64,000 nt of DNA, taken from Strigamia acuminata. Lineage: Eukaryota; Arthropoda; Chilopoda; Geophilomorpha; Linotaeniidae. Below the pieces are notes generated by a model. That model was not told the DNA's origin and ran no database searches. It worked only from the letters and a program-made list of their open reading frames with translations. The stretch lies in contig OX442314.1 of assembly GCA_949358305.1 (NCBI GenBank), forward strand, positions 63,559,369-63,623,368, written 5' to 3'. This document shows, in pieces, positions 1 to 10,986 of the stretch (position 1 is its first letter; every line of letters starts with the position of its first letter). Position numbers and translations under genes: made by a program.

Positions 1-2666
1 TTGCGCAAGTGATGTCGAATGGTGGCGCTCAACAAAAATGGGCTTGGTGTGGCGCCAAATAACACTCGAGTTTGTCGCAATACTTTTAACAATGCCTTTC
101 CTATACCGTCCCAGCACTCATCAATCCAGAAAAATCTCGTTGCGTCGCGGTCCTTTAGAGCGATCTCGATCATGTGAAATGCCTTTTTAATGTCACCCAT
201 CATGGCCACTCTCCCAAGACGAAATCCTAACAATACGAAAATTAGTGAAGGTAGAAAGTTTATACCTTTTGATAGGCAATCGTTCAAGGAAAGGTGGCCT
301 TTTCGGTGTGATGATGCATCAAATACGACTCGCAACTTTGTGGTAATTCGTTCCTCTTTGATCACTGGACTATGTGGCATGTAGTAGACCGGCCCTGTCG
401 AAGTTTGGTTCGGAATTTCTTCGACAATTCCCATTTTTAACTGCTCGTCGATAACCTTTTTATATTCTAAGTAGAGGTTTGGTTGTTTTCGGAAGCGACG
501 AATCAGCGACATGATGCGTTGTTCTGCTCCTCGATAATTGTCGTCGAGCTCGTTGGTGTCCACGATCCACGGCAGTTCCACGGAATACTTTGAACCCGTC
601 CATTTGATAGTTTTTTCGAACTTCTGCAGCGTTTCAGCGTCGTCGCTGTCTTCGACCGACTCGTGGCGCACTCCAATCGGTTCCAGTTCCCACATCCGGC
701 GTAAAAGGTCATCTGTCGATGGGGTAAGCGTAATTTTGTTAATTCTTACCGGCGCAGCAATGACTCTTGTCCCATTCGTGGTCTGTCCGTGCAGTGTCCA
801 ACCGAATTTGGTCTTTACTGCAATCAAATTCTCCTCCAAAAATTCCGTTTGGCCTGTCATTACACGCCAGTAATGGTCTACTCCAATTAATAGGTCCACT
901 TCCTTCGAATGCAATGCGACTTGTTTACAGGCCACCTCGATTTTTCTTCGATGTAGTTCGGCTTTAAGTTGCGCATTTGGCTGCTCTCCGGGCGTGGACG
1001 TGACGTGGGCAGTTTCAATGGCCTCGATTGTGACAGCTGGTGACTTCGAATTGGCGGGGCTGAGAGTTAATTCGACTCTGTTGCGTATTTCTGACTTCGG
1101 CTCTTGTCCAAACACGGCCAAGTTGATGGTTTCTGTCCCTAAAATTTTTAAGTTCAGTTTTTTTACCAATTCGGACCGTATGAATGTGCGTTGAGCTCCC
1201 CCGTCGATATAACACACTCCCGACGTCGACAGTTTTGGTCCGGCCATTTTCACCATCTGGACCATCAAAAATTCGGACTTGGGAGGACAGGTGGTGACTA
1301 CTGAGTTCGAATGGGTGACTCCTTCGACGACCTCCGTAGATTTTGGCGTGTCGCACACGTGTGTGTGGTGCGCTCCCTCGCAGCTGTAGCATTTCATGCG
1401 AGTCCTGCACTCCTCAGTTTTGTGGGGTGCTTTTCCCAAGCATCGCAAGCAAATTCCCTTTTTTTGCAACTTTTTACGTCTCTCTTCCATCGAGAGTGGA
1501 CATCGCTTTCGGTTGTGTTCTGTGGAATCACAAAATTGGCATTTTATTATTATTACCGAAAGTTGTGACGCTGATCCAGATCGAGGCTCCTTTTCTTTTC
1601 GTTTGAATTTTCCCTTATTGTTGTGGGCGTTATCCGTGAATGACGATTTGTTTGTTGCTGCATCAGGTTTTGTTTGAGTTTTCATCATGTCGTATTTGGC
1701 GTGTTTAGCGATGTAACTGCTCAGCCAATCCATTAGCCTCGTTACCGACCTCTCTCCGTCGCAGTCTTTGTCGTACTCCATAATCACGTTGCGTGGTATG
1801 GCGGACGACAGCACGGGGAAAATGGTACGCTGAATTTCGGCCAATGGTACCTCGATGTTCGCCAAATTCTCGATGTTGATTTCTACGTGTCTGTGCAGTT
1901 TCTGGAGCCCCATCCTATCTCGATCGCTGTTGACTAAAGGTAGGTTAATTAAATTTGACAAATATTTGTTTTCAAGCACGATCTTGTCGCCATATTTTTT
2001 TTGTAGGCGTGTGACCGCAGTATTATAATTGCCAGCTGTAATCTCCAACGCTTTGATGTCATCTAACGCGTCTCCTACCAAATATGTCCTCAAATGCAAC
2101 AGTTTATGTGTTGCATCCAGTTGCTCGTCGTCGCCAACCTGAATGGAAAATGTTTTCCAAAATCCTCCCCACTCCTCAGGTTTGCGCCCGTCGAATTTGG
2201 GAATCTCCAGCGGTTTGCGTTTGATGAATGGCTGGCCGTTTGTTGGGGTCACTCGTGGCGTCGCCGCCGACACTGCTGCGGTAATGGCCGCCGCTAGTGC
2301 GTCGATGTTCGCCGTCGGTTGCGCCTCCGCGTCCGGTCGCAAGTTTTGGGGCGGTAAAGGTGGAAAATATGTTTGAATGTACCTTGCTAACTCCGCTCTT
2401 GCTGCTGCCAAACGGTCCTCCAACGCGTCGAGTGCCTGCACCGTGGTGTCGATTTCCTGATCAGATTTGGCTTGATCCAAGGTGGCGTCGAACGTTGTTT
2501 GAGCTCGTTTGTGTTTCTGCTCGAGCTGCTGCATCCACAGTTCAATCGTGGCTTGCGGTATCGCTGCTCGTCCGGTCAGCGCGGCGGTTATTGTGGTTAA
2601 GAGCGTCTCGGTGACCAATATGGCCGCTCGGAACGCCCTGTTCTTCAGCTCAAATACTCTCACCAT
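1..2666 (-). CDS. BEL/Pao retrotransposon Gag-Pol polyprotein, open at the left window edge
   Basis: The minus-strand frame starting at the ATG at 2666 reads through 888 codons to base 1 with no stop; I checked every triplet. An in-frame stop lies just upstream of the ATG. Order of domains seen: a Gag region (about residues 150-300, with FDGRKPEEWGGFWKTF near 158) of the BEL/Pao DUF1759 type; three zinc knuckles (C376-C379-H384-C389; C406-C409-H415-C420; C426-C429-H434-C438); an aspartic protease region (DUF1758-like, D488); then reverse transcriptase with KLRVVFDAS near 783, the first catalytic Asp in DIKKAF at 825, and FGATPSPFLL near the edge. The YxDD motif, RNase H and integrase lie outside the window. 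The product would encapsidate, copy and integrate the element. The absence of any frame damage suggests a young, possibly active copy. Family assignment rests on domain order and the KLRVVFDAS style of RT; exact clade is not determined. Confidence 0.93.
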   Translation of the reverse strand, partial: MVRVFELKNRAFRAAILVTETLLTTITAALTGRAAIPQATIELWMQQLEQKHKRAQTTFDATLDQAKSDQEIDTTVQALDALEDRLAAARAELARYIQTYFPPLPPQNLRPDAEAQPTANIDALAAAITAAVSAATPRVTPTNGQPFIKRKPLEIPKFDGRKPEEWGGFWKTFSIQVGDDEQLDATHKLLHLRTYLVGDALDDIKALEITAGNYNTAVTRLQKKYGDKIVLENKYLSNLINLPLVNSDRDRMGLQKLHRHVEINIENLANIEVPLAEIQRTIFPVLSSAIPRNVIMEYDKDCDGERSVTRLMDWLSSYIAKHAKYDMMKTQTKPDAATNKSSFTDNAHNNKGKFKRKEKEPRSGSASQLSVIIIKCQFCDSTEHNRKRCPLSMEERRKKLQKKGICLRCLGKAPHKTEECRTRMKCYSCEGAHHTHVCDTPKSTEVVEGVTHSNSVVTTCPPKSEFLMVQMVKMAGPKLSTSGVCYIDGGAQRTFIRSELVKKLNLKILGTETINLAVFGQEPKSEIRNRVELTLSPANSKSPAVTIEAIETAHVTSTPGEQPNAQLKAELHRRKIEVACKQVALHSKEVDLLIGVDHYWRVMTGQTEFLEENLIAVKTKFGWTLHGQTTNGTRVIAAPVRINKITLTPSTDDLLRRMWELEPIGVRHESVEDSDDAETLQKFEKTIKWTGSKYSVELPWIVDTNELDDNYRGAEQRIMSLIRRFRKQPNLYLEYKKVIDEQLKMGIVEEIPNQTSTGPVYYMPHSPVIKEERITTKLRVVFDASSHRKGHLSLNDCLSKGINFLPSLIFVLLGFRLGRVAMMGDIKKAFHMIEIALKDRDATRFFWIDECWDGIGKALLKVLRQTRVLFGATPSPFLLSATIRHHLR

Positions 2667-2702
2667 TTTGAATAATTTGGATTAGATGGGAAATTAAGTA
2701 GC

Positions 2703-2720
2703 TCCCGGGTTTCGGCACCA
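2703..2720 (-). promoter_or_regulatory. Primer-binding site for tRNA-Phe (BEL/Pao element)
   Basis: On the minus strand this reads TGGTGCCGAAACCCGGGA, exactly complementary to the 18-nt 3' end (CCA included) expected of animal tRNA-Phe. It sits next to the TG that closes the LTR and 36 nt before the Gag start codon, which is where minus-strand DNA synthesis of an LTR retrotransposon is primed. The tRNA identity comes from recall of the conserved tRNA-Phe acceptor and T arm. Confidence 0.85.
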
Positions 2721-2721
2721 A

Positions 2722-3896
2722 TGTTAAATTTGCATAAGATAAAAATAATACAAACTTAGCAACAAGTTTCTAAAAGTTCCTGGATACAAATGATGGATAA
2801 AGTTGAGGTTGTGTTGAAATTCAAAGATGGCGTTGGAGCAAAGTAAAAGCACAACCACACGTTTTAGAGGTAAAAAGTACACTAAAAGTTTATTCTATTT
2901 TCAACACAATGGGAAAAGGGGTAGAGGAATGTGGATGACGCGTTCAGAGCGCCAATGAGACGGCGCTCAAGAGGTAGGAAAAACCCACACCAATTAAGGG
3001 ATTAACAGGGCAAGGTACTACAAATGAGGAACAGGTCAAACACTCAAATAAGAAATACAAATATATTGAAGCATTAAAATAAGAAATATTACAACAATAT
3101 TAAACTATTCAATCTAATAAAATGGTAAAGCAATGTAAATGAAACACAAATAACAACTAAAACCACAAGACAAATCAACACATTGAAATATAAAAGATAA
3201 CAACAATTCAAAAATGAGAATAGCAATTCAAATAATAGTTTATATCACGCGTAAAATCACTCGATTTTCACACAATGGCGTTCGTGAGAACAAACCAGAC
3301 CTAATACACTCAAGGAAGTAATTTCATTTTGGTGTAACGAAAGTTAAAAACAAATCAAATCCCAGAAATTCCCAGCAATCAGTTCACAGGGTCAGTGCAA
3401 AACTCATCAAAAATAATGCATTCAACGTTTTTAGAGTTTGTATAAACAGAATGGACGCCAAAAACGGTCAAAAAGAAAACAAATTCATTAGACACATTTT
3501 TTTGTATAAACACAGCCTGTGTATGACGTCACTTCCCGTTGCACGCGCACAAATTCCGCAAATACCAAAACATTTCAATCCGTCTGCCTGTCAGAAAACA
3601 CCTGCTAGCATCATGGCTGGAGATGGAGAAAAGTCGAAAACCGTCTCGTGGTCCCCTGGGCCGCTTCTAGAAGTTTCCCACTTCCAAAACACGTCACATC
3701 CACTCAGCCAATTGAAAACCACAGAATTAGGTTAATTGTGTGTTTTTTGGCCTATCTTTACTGCCTTTTGGCCCCACCTAATCAACATTTGATTCCCGAG
3801 TTTGTGGACATTTGTCTGTTGGCTAAATCTGTTAGCTAGGGTATACAATTCGTCAAGTAATCCTAGTCGTATAGCGAGTGCTGCTGATAACACAAC
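2722..3896 (-). repeat. 5' LTR of the BEL/Pao element (outer boundary uncertain)
   Basis: The inner boundary is clear: plus-strand TGTTAAATTT at 2722 immediately follows the primer-binding site, so the LTR ends in ..AACA on the element's strand. Inside, on the element's strand, there is a TATAAA at 3244-3239 and an AATAAA poly(A) signal at 2894-2889, consistent with U3-R-U5 order. The outer end is a guess at the ..AACACAACA near 3891-3899, which would give the mirrored TGTTGTGTTATC start. A short imperfect inverted repeat (GAGTGCTG / CAGCACTC, about 3876-3912) lies at that point. The second LTR is outside the window, so the boundary cannot be confirmed by comparison. Confidence 0.5.
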
Positions 3897-3899
3897 ACA

Positions 3900-6800
3900 A
3901 CGCTCAGCACTCAGCAGTCAACTTGAATACACCAACTTTCTTTGTAATTAAACAAACTGCGCTTAAATGTAAACAACAATCACGCTGAGTAATTTGGAAA
4001 GGATTACAAGAAATGGATATTACTGCACTAAAACCAATTAGTTTCGCGTCCATTCGGACTGTTTAGGTCGTTTTTGATTGCCAACTAAACTTTGATAGTA
4101 AATGATGAAATAAAAATAAAAAGTCAGAAATGAAAAAAATAAATTATCAAAAACGAATAAAAGCGAGAGAATTTTTAAAAAGCAAAATGTACATCTTCAA
4201 TCCACCGAGGACATGTTTTTACCACATGTTTCAGTAATGAGATTTTTCTCTATACTGTCGCAATCTCGCCTTGCAACAGTTAGCAAAAGGCCGTAAAAAA
4301 GACCACTCAACTTGTCAAGTGCATCAGAATGATTAGAATTTATCTAGTCATTCTCCGAGTAAGCGAAATGTACTTTTGCCAGCTTAAGATCCCCTGAAAT
4401 GTCACGCTTTGTTACAAATTGCATATAAGCAAACAGCAACAAAACGAAAAGGAAAAAAAATTACACAACTTTTTTTTTCTTTTACATTTGTTTTCTCGAT
4501 TATAACCAAAAAAAAAATGTAAATTGTAAATTAAAAATTAAATTACAAAAAAAATTAAATTTCTGGGAAATTAGGGCAGGAAATGAGATGGTGATACCTG
4601 ACAGCAATTTGACAGATTTTCATTAAGATCCGCCTGCGAATGTGCTCGTCCCCTGCAAAACTAGGGCAGTGACAAATCGTTAAATGCCTTCACTGTGGGT
4701 TGTAAAAATTAGAAAGATAAACGTTTTATTGGCGGCAATAACATCCAACCTCAATTAGTTAAACACGAATGCAACTCTTCCTAATAAATTCATTAGGAGC
4801 TATAAATTAATTGAAAATCAAATCGATTTTCTGATATTGGCATCTGCTGTCAAACTCAATCGGAAACACCGCCAACAACAGTTCATTACAAAAGATCAGG
4901 GGTTAATAAGCAGTGACCGAATTAAAATACACAATACAAAAATAAACGGATTTGTAGGTCACAATCGTGCATTTCAGGTCAAAATATGCATGTTTCGCTG
5001 CAAACATTGATTTTGCAGCAAAAATAATACATTTTTAGTTGCAAAAATTGATTTCTCTATACAAAAAACTATTTTTTTTTTTGCTAATTCATGATTGTGC
5101 ATGATTAATTCTGCAAATATTTGCAATATTTGTTGAAAATGCAACAAGTCACTTCAGATTTCTCGTATTGGCAGCAGCAACGACATTTAAAAACACTCGT
5201 CGAAATACCAAGTGACCGGTAAATTCGAATTTATTGCAGCGCTTCCAAAATTGGCGAATTTCCAATAAACTTTGGAGTTAGAACTTAACTTGAGTCTTTG
5301 GATGGTACAAGACTAATGCATTTGCGTGTTCCATTCTTTGCAACGTCGAGGACATTCCGTGCTGTAGCAATATATTGGCTTTTCTGCGGTTGAATAGGTT
5401 AATCCCTCAAATGAATGACAATTTTAATGGTTTCCTTCCTCTCCGACGTCTCGAAAAATGCATTTCCCTAGTCCCAAAAGCTGATTATACGAGTTAAAAC
5501 CGGCCGACACAGTTGCACCGTGCCCGCGTAATTCAGTTTAAACTAAACGCACCAATATAATAAGTAAGAGCTGATTTATTACTACACTCTGTGACCCCCT
5601 GTACCTAGCAAGGAGTTGAGTTAGATTCCTTGGATTCTCGGCTCGGGGGAAAGAAACGACATAAATAACGGTAAATTTCAAAAAATTGGATTCTAATAAA
5701 CCCAATTCACTATCACTACATTGAACATGCCAGGCGAATTCCGCAGATTCTATGTCTGAACTCTCGACCAAGAAATTTTTCCAACCATGTAAACATCAAC
5801 TTTCTTAAATTTCACTCGTTTCGAGTGCTCCAATATTCCTCAAACCATCGCATTTCCTTTCCCGCAACTGCGCATGCACCAGAAAAATAAATAACTGTAC
5901 ACGTGCTTCAATTTAAAAGGTTTGAACGGCGAGTTTTATTACTTTTGCTTGTGCTTTTGACTCAATAACTCCCGCATAAATATCAGCGAGTTGCGAAAAA
6001 CTCGCGCAAATATGTTTGAAAACTCATCAAATTTCCTCTTAATTGCTTTCGGAGGAGACGACAAAATAAATATTATTGCGCACACCTCGGTAAATACGGG
6101 AAAATCTCTCAACTTACAGGTGAGTTTATTATTGCACCTCATCCGAGCTCGACCCAAACACGAAAAAACACGCATTAACAATATACTTAACACAACACGG
6201 GTAGGGTTAAAACCGTTAACGCTAACAAAGCCGCTTAATGAATGCTGTAAAAGGAAAAAAAAAGAAGAAAAAATCGGAATACGCAGCTGTTCTAAGATCA
6301 ACGACGTTGTTGTCGCCTGACAAGACGGATACATTCGTTTCACGTTTTAGGATATAAAATTCAAAATTAAAAAAAAAGAAAAAGCGAAAAAAAGAGAAGA
6401 AAAAAAAATCTTAGTTACCGTAATTCCGGCGAAATGACACATGGCGAACGTAACAAGCCCGTCGTCGTATTCGCACCCATTTGTAGAGACGCGTGAAAAA
6501 TTGAAAGTTAAGAAAAGATGCCATCAAATGAAAGATGACAATAAACGCCAAGACGACACGACACGAGACGAGAGGAGGCGGCGGAGACAAACACGTAGCT
6601 CACTTCCACTCTGCCGCAAACACCTTACGAGATCCACACGACAAATAAACGGCGCTTTTAGAGGCTCACACGAGCAGAAAAGCAATTTAGAATGCTGAGC
6701 ACTCAACATCACTCAAAAGTAGACAAGAGCGCAAAGAGAACTCGGCACATGCACTGAATTCGACAAAATAAAAGCTTAATTCATTGCACATTCCTCTTAC

Positions 6801-8803
6801 TCATGTCAAAGAATGGGAGGAAGAACTGCCAACCGGCAAAACAACGCTACAACTACTAACTTTCTTTCTTCTCTTCTTTTAAATAGAATCGAATCAAACA
6901 TTTCTCATTTCTGCTTTGTTTGCCCACTTTTTCGTGCACAACTTTCGGGACTTGAAAGGCTTTTCAAGTGTTCCATTTTTCTGTAATTGCCTTTGCGCGG
7001 CTGCCCCAAGTCTGTAATAAATGGTGGATATAAAACCCCGTGCTCTCTCTATCTCGGATCGGTCACTCCTGGCAAAGCTGATGGTATATACCAAAGCTGC
7101 GGTAATTCTAAAGGTGGGTTTTCGTACGACCATCCAATCGCGCTCGGATTACGAATTTAAGATAACCAGCTTTCTTCCTCGCAGCTTCTGCGGATGGAAA
7201 TGTTTACGCAGATCAGTTTGCACGAGCTGTCGTCCTGCAATTGGTCACGTGACATAAAATAAACAGAGCCTATTTCGCGCTTGTGCAATTTCATAACTTT
7301 GCGCTTTTGCGTTTATCACGTGATGGCAGTTCCGTCAATCAGGCGAATAATTGAAAAATCACAAAATCAAGCAAAATCGATCTAACTGCCCAAGAAACGA
7401 CTCGTAGAATCAAACTTGTCGTTTCTACATCAGATTGATTTTGGGGTCATCAAAAATAATTTGTGACACTGCCTTTCTGCAGCGCCACCTATATGTTACT
7501 TTGAATAAACTAGTCAGTTATGTAAATCCCAACCACACCAATGCATGGTCCATTACAGTTTCAAATACTTAGTCCAAGTCAGACTAGTACATTTAATAAA
7601 CTCTGTACAAAGTGGCCTTTAACAAAACTCGGATAGGAGGATAATTACGACCAATTTTGATTGTATTTGTAGATGCGCCGACTAAACATGGCGCCATCTA
7701 GTGCAGTGCAGCCCTTCGTCCTCCCCAAACTTGCTTAGCAGTTCAACTTTTTTTTATAAACCTCCTAGATAACAGCAAAGCCATCCAAGGAATTCCAGAT
7801 GACTGACTACATGTTTAATCTTGCACATGGTGAAATGATGACTCCTTTTTGACGTCGCACTTTGCAGTCAATCACCTCTATCTCATATTAAATCCATAAA
7901 AAAGTGCTAGCTACACTTTATAAACATAATGTTTATAAATAAATCATCTCATCTTTGTTTTTTACCCAATAAAAAAAATAAAAATAAAAAAATAAAAAAT
8001 AAACAGAAAAAAAGAAGAAAAATTGTTGGTTTGCAACCTTGTTTATTCCTCTCATTGTTTTTAATTAATCAATAAAGTGAAGCAGAGTATATCTCACCTC
8101 CATCCTTCGCCCGCTCTTGGAGGACCACTTTAAAGTGCTTTAAAGTGCAGTAAAGCTGTTCTATTCATTTCAATCCTTCTGCGAGAAAGCTATTTCACTT
8201 CCACTCATTTGTTGTCGAAAATTAATTTCAGGAACAAAAGATCTTTGCACAAAAATATACCTACCGGTACTCTTAAAAGCTAAATGTAAAAAAAAAATAA
8301 CTCTCAACTAAGTTACCTTTAAAGCTGGCGTAGGTAAGAAGCGCCCTTGCCAGTAGCAAACTCGTACAGAAAACTAAATTAACTAATTAGAGGAAACGCA
8401 GTGTAGTGCGATAATTCGTAGGAGAAAACTTTGATGAGGATGGACTGTTGTGGCGGAGTAGCAGGATCTGAGCGTCTGACATGTTTAGTTAGAAACATGA
8501 AATTTCGTCCCACGGGAATAACCTGCACTATGTTTACCCGTCAAGAATATTTCTGCAGATTCCACGTTTGAAGGGAATCTTCTGGTCATGTAGACATCGC
8601 AACCCCCTTAACTTATGTCCTGGTTAAAAAGAAAATCCTCTCGTTTCATGTGAAATATCACTGACAGCATCCATTTCCATTGGACGGTATTGTGAAATTA
8701 AATATTGATTTATTCGCTATTCCGACTCGATACGACAGAAAAAATCGTTCAAACTCATAATATTGTTACGTCCAAGTGTAATAGACATATCATACTCAAC
8801 GAG
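3900..8803. other. Non-coding stretch, no recognisable gene
   Basis: A+T-rich DNA with frequent homopolymer runs (about 4476, 4508, 5070, 6368, 7970). Between about 6420 and 7260 the G+C content rises and short reading frames overlap on both strands, but none has a recognisable domain and they shadow each other. I see no RNA gene or complete repeat here. Confidence 0.6.
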
Positions 8804-8935
8804 CAGTGTTGTATGTATCTCGTTCACCAAATAGTTCAAGTTCCCGTTCATCAACCTGTGAACACGTTTACATTCACTATGTTCAAGTTCACGAACTTCA
8901 ACCAATAGTTCAGTTCACTTTTCAAATTTTTTTTT
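8804..8935 (+). mobile_element. Possible hAT-type transposon end
   Basis: The stretch begins CAGTGTTGTATG, a hAT-like terminus, and continues with a dense cluster of GTTCA/TGAAC motifs in both orientations over about 110 bases, ending in a T run. hAT transposases recognise such subterminal repeats. No matching opposite end (CAACACTG) was found nearby, so this would be a single surviving end. It could equally be a stand-alone GTTCA-rich simple repeat. Confidence 0.3.
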
Positions 8936-10712
8936 TAGACTTGTGTGTTATCGCGTACAAAAACTTGAATTTAGTGTTTGAATTTGGAATCATTGACTGT
9001 AGACTAGAGTATATGAATTTCCCCGACCATCAAAACCATCTTATACCCAATCCAGATTAACCAAATCTATTTGCACTCTTGCACGTATTTATCAGATACT
9101 TCCAAAATCGATTTACTTTGTCAATCTGTATTGCAAAAACTAAAGAATTATTCCCAGCGATGGTTGAACAACTTTAAAACGTTCTAGGCAGATTTGCAAA
9201 CACCCGCTTCCACTTGCATACGTTCGCAATGTATTGTGCAAATGTTTAACCAGTAACATGATTAATTAGTTCCTGCACTATTTTGACATCAGCTGCACAC
9301 AAAAAAATTATCAGATAACTTTAATCACACCCAATAACAGCAAACCAGATATGCACAATTAGCAAGCTTAATTTATAATTCTCCAACCGACACTCAGAGA
9401 ATAAGCTCCCAAGCTCTAGAAAACTTAAAGCATAAAGAAATGGTTAAATTTCGCCTGTGGACGATTTGTTGAAGGAACGTCTCTTTCAAACTCATTCTTA
9501 AGCTGTCCAAGCGGGAAAATACTGCAGCACCTTTCAAAATAACGTGACACGACATTTCAAATCTTGACTGCAACTGTTTCATTTTTACAAAATGTAGAAA
9601 AAGAAAATTATGGAGGCACCCAAAAGAATTGTTTGCCACAGATGTTAGTTAACCCGATATGGGTTTTCAAGTTAACGTTATTCAAATGCACCACATTCAG
9701 GATTCTGTAATTTTAGTTGCGACATATTCAAATGGTAGCTGCTCGAAAACTAAGAGGAGTAGAAACTTGTGCTTTTCAGGGTTTGTTAAGGAGAAAGTCC
9801 TCTATTTTTTGGTGTAAAAACCATTGAAATTTGTGGATTTGTTCTATCTGTAACTTGAGCGAATGTGAATGTGGTGCCAACTTCAGCCCGATTTCGAGTG
9901 CAACAAATTACAATACAAACAGGAAAAACATACAAAAAAAAACGAACAAAAACACTTTCGTTTTCAAAAAATGGTTAGAGCATCAACCAATTCCTCAGAG
10001 GAGAGGAAAACCAAAGACAAAAGAGCCAAAGAAGAAGCTTTCAATTAGCAGTTACCTGCAACGAAAAAGCAAGAAAAAAAAGAAAGAAAAAAAATCAAAT
10101 CAAATCAAATTTCTTAAAGAGAAAAAAAAGATGGAAGATGCACTTTTAATCTCAGCAAGTTCCATTCACACGTCCCCAGGGTTCCGGCACTGGCATTGCC
10201 CAACTTGATAAATGAATTGACAAATGCAACTGACATATGCCAACATTCAAACGCCTCCCCCTTCGTATCGAACATCCTTCTCTCACTCTCACTCTTTCAC
10301 GGACCAGCAAACACACACCGTTGATCAAAACAAGAAATTATCTTTCCCTTGATGCCCACTGTCCGGTCGGCCAGGAGCCAGAGCCACGAGCGAGAGCGAC
10401 ACAGCTTGACGAAGATGAATGTCCCATCAAACACACATTGAGAGAGTGCGAGAATATTAGCAAATGGAAGAGCTGTCAACACAATCATTAGACCCGGCTT
10501 GGCTCGCATCACATTAATAAGATGTCTGCGCTTGACGGATATCTAACACAAGCTGATACGTGTGTGCTCAACATTATCTTATCTATTATCCTCTCCGATG
10601 TAGAAATAAAAATGCGTTTAATCGCGACAGGGGGTGTGTGAGTCACTTCACAATCTCGAAATGCATGGGAGCCGGATTTATGCTCAATGGGCCCGCGAAA
10701 AATTCCAACAAT
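8936..10712. other. Non-coding stretch
   Basis: No recognisable gene. An A-rich, Lys-coding tract at about 9905-10135 creates an open frame on the plus strand but has the composition of low-complexity DNA, not of a protein gene. Confidence 0.6.
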
Positions 10713-10986
10713 TACCATATTTTACCGATTAAGAGTCGCCCTCGAATTGTAGCCGCCCTCAAATAGTAGCCGCGGCTGAGACACAGAGAATACCGTATTT
10801 TTGCAAAAGTACGGTTTTGTTTCCGTATTTAACCTCACGAACGATGAACGTACGCTTCGGTCGTGATGTTCAGACTTCGTTTGTTACATTAAACAAATGT
10901 AACAAAAATAAAACCAAAATTGTAATTGCTGACAAAAGGGGCAGTTTTGAATAAGAGCCGCGGCTCTTAATCGATAGAATACGGTA
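10713..10986. mobile_element. TA-flanked MITE, family A copy 1
   Basis: Terminal inverted repeats pair TACCATATTTTACCGATTAA on the left with, read on the opposite strand, TACCGTATTCTATCGATTAA on the right, beginning and ending in TA. A 16-bp perfect palindrome AAGAGCCGCGGCTCTT lies just inside the right end. There is no coding capacity. The terminal TA suggests Tc1/mariner-type mobilisation, but no partner transposase is visible. A second copy lies at 12698 in the same orientation and shares most of the internal sequence. Confidence 0.75.

Noticed and set aside
503-1410. Open frames on both strands (538-873 plus, 503-712 and 1015-1410 minus)
   Set aside because: They are out-of-frame shadows of the long BEL/Pao reading frame, which has the domain signatures.
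5939-6343. Overlapping 134-codon minus and 109-codon plus frames
   Set aside because: Both strands open over the same DNA, neither with a recognisable domain; likely chance.
9831-10208. 125-codon Lys-rich frame
   Set aside because: Arises from an A-rich low-complexity tract; no domain, no codon structure.
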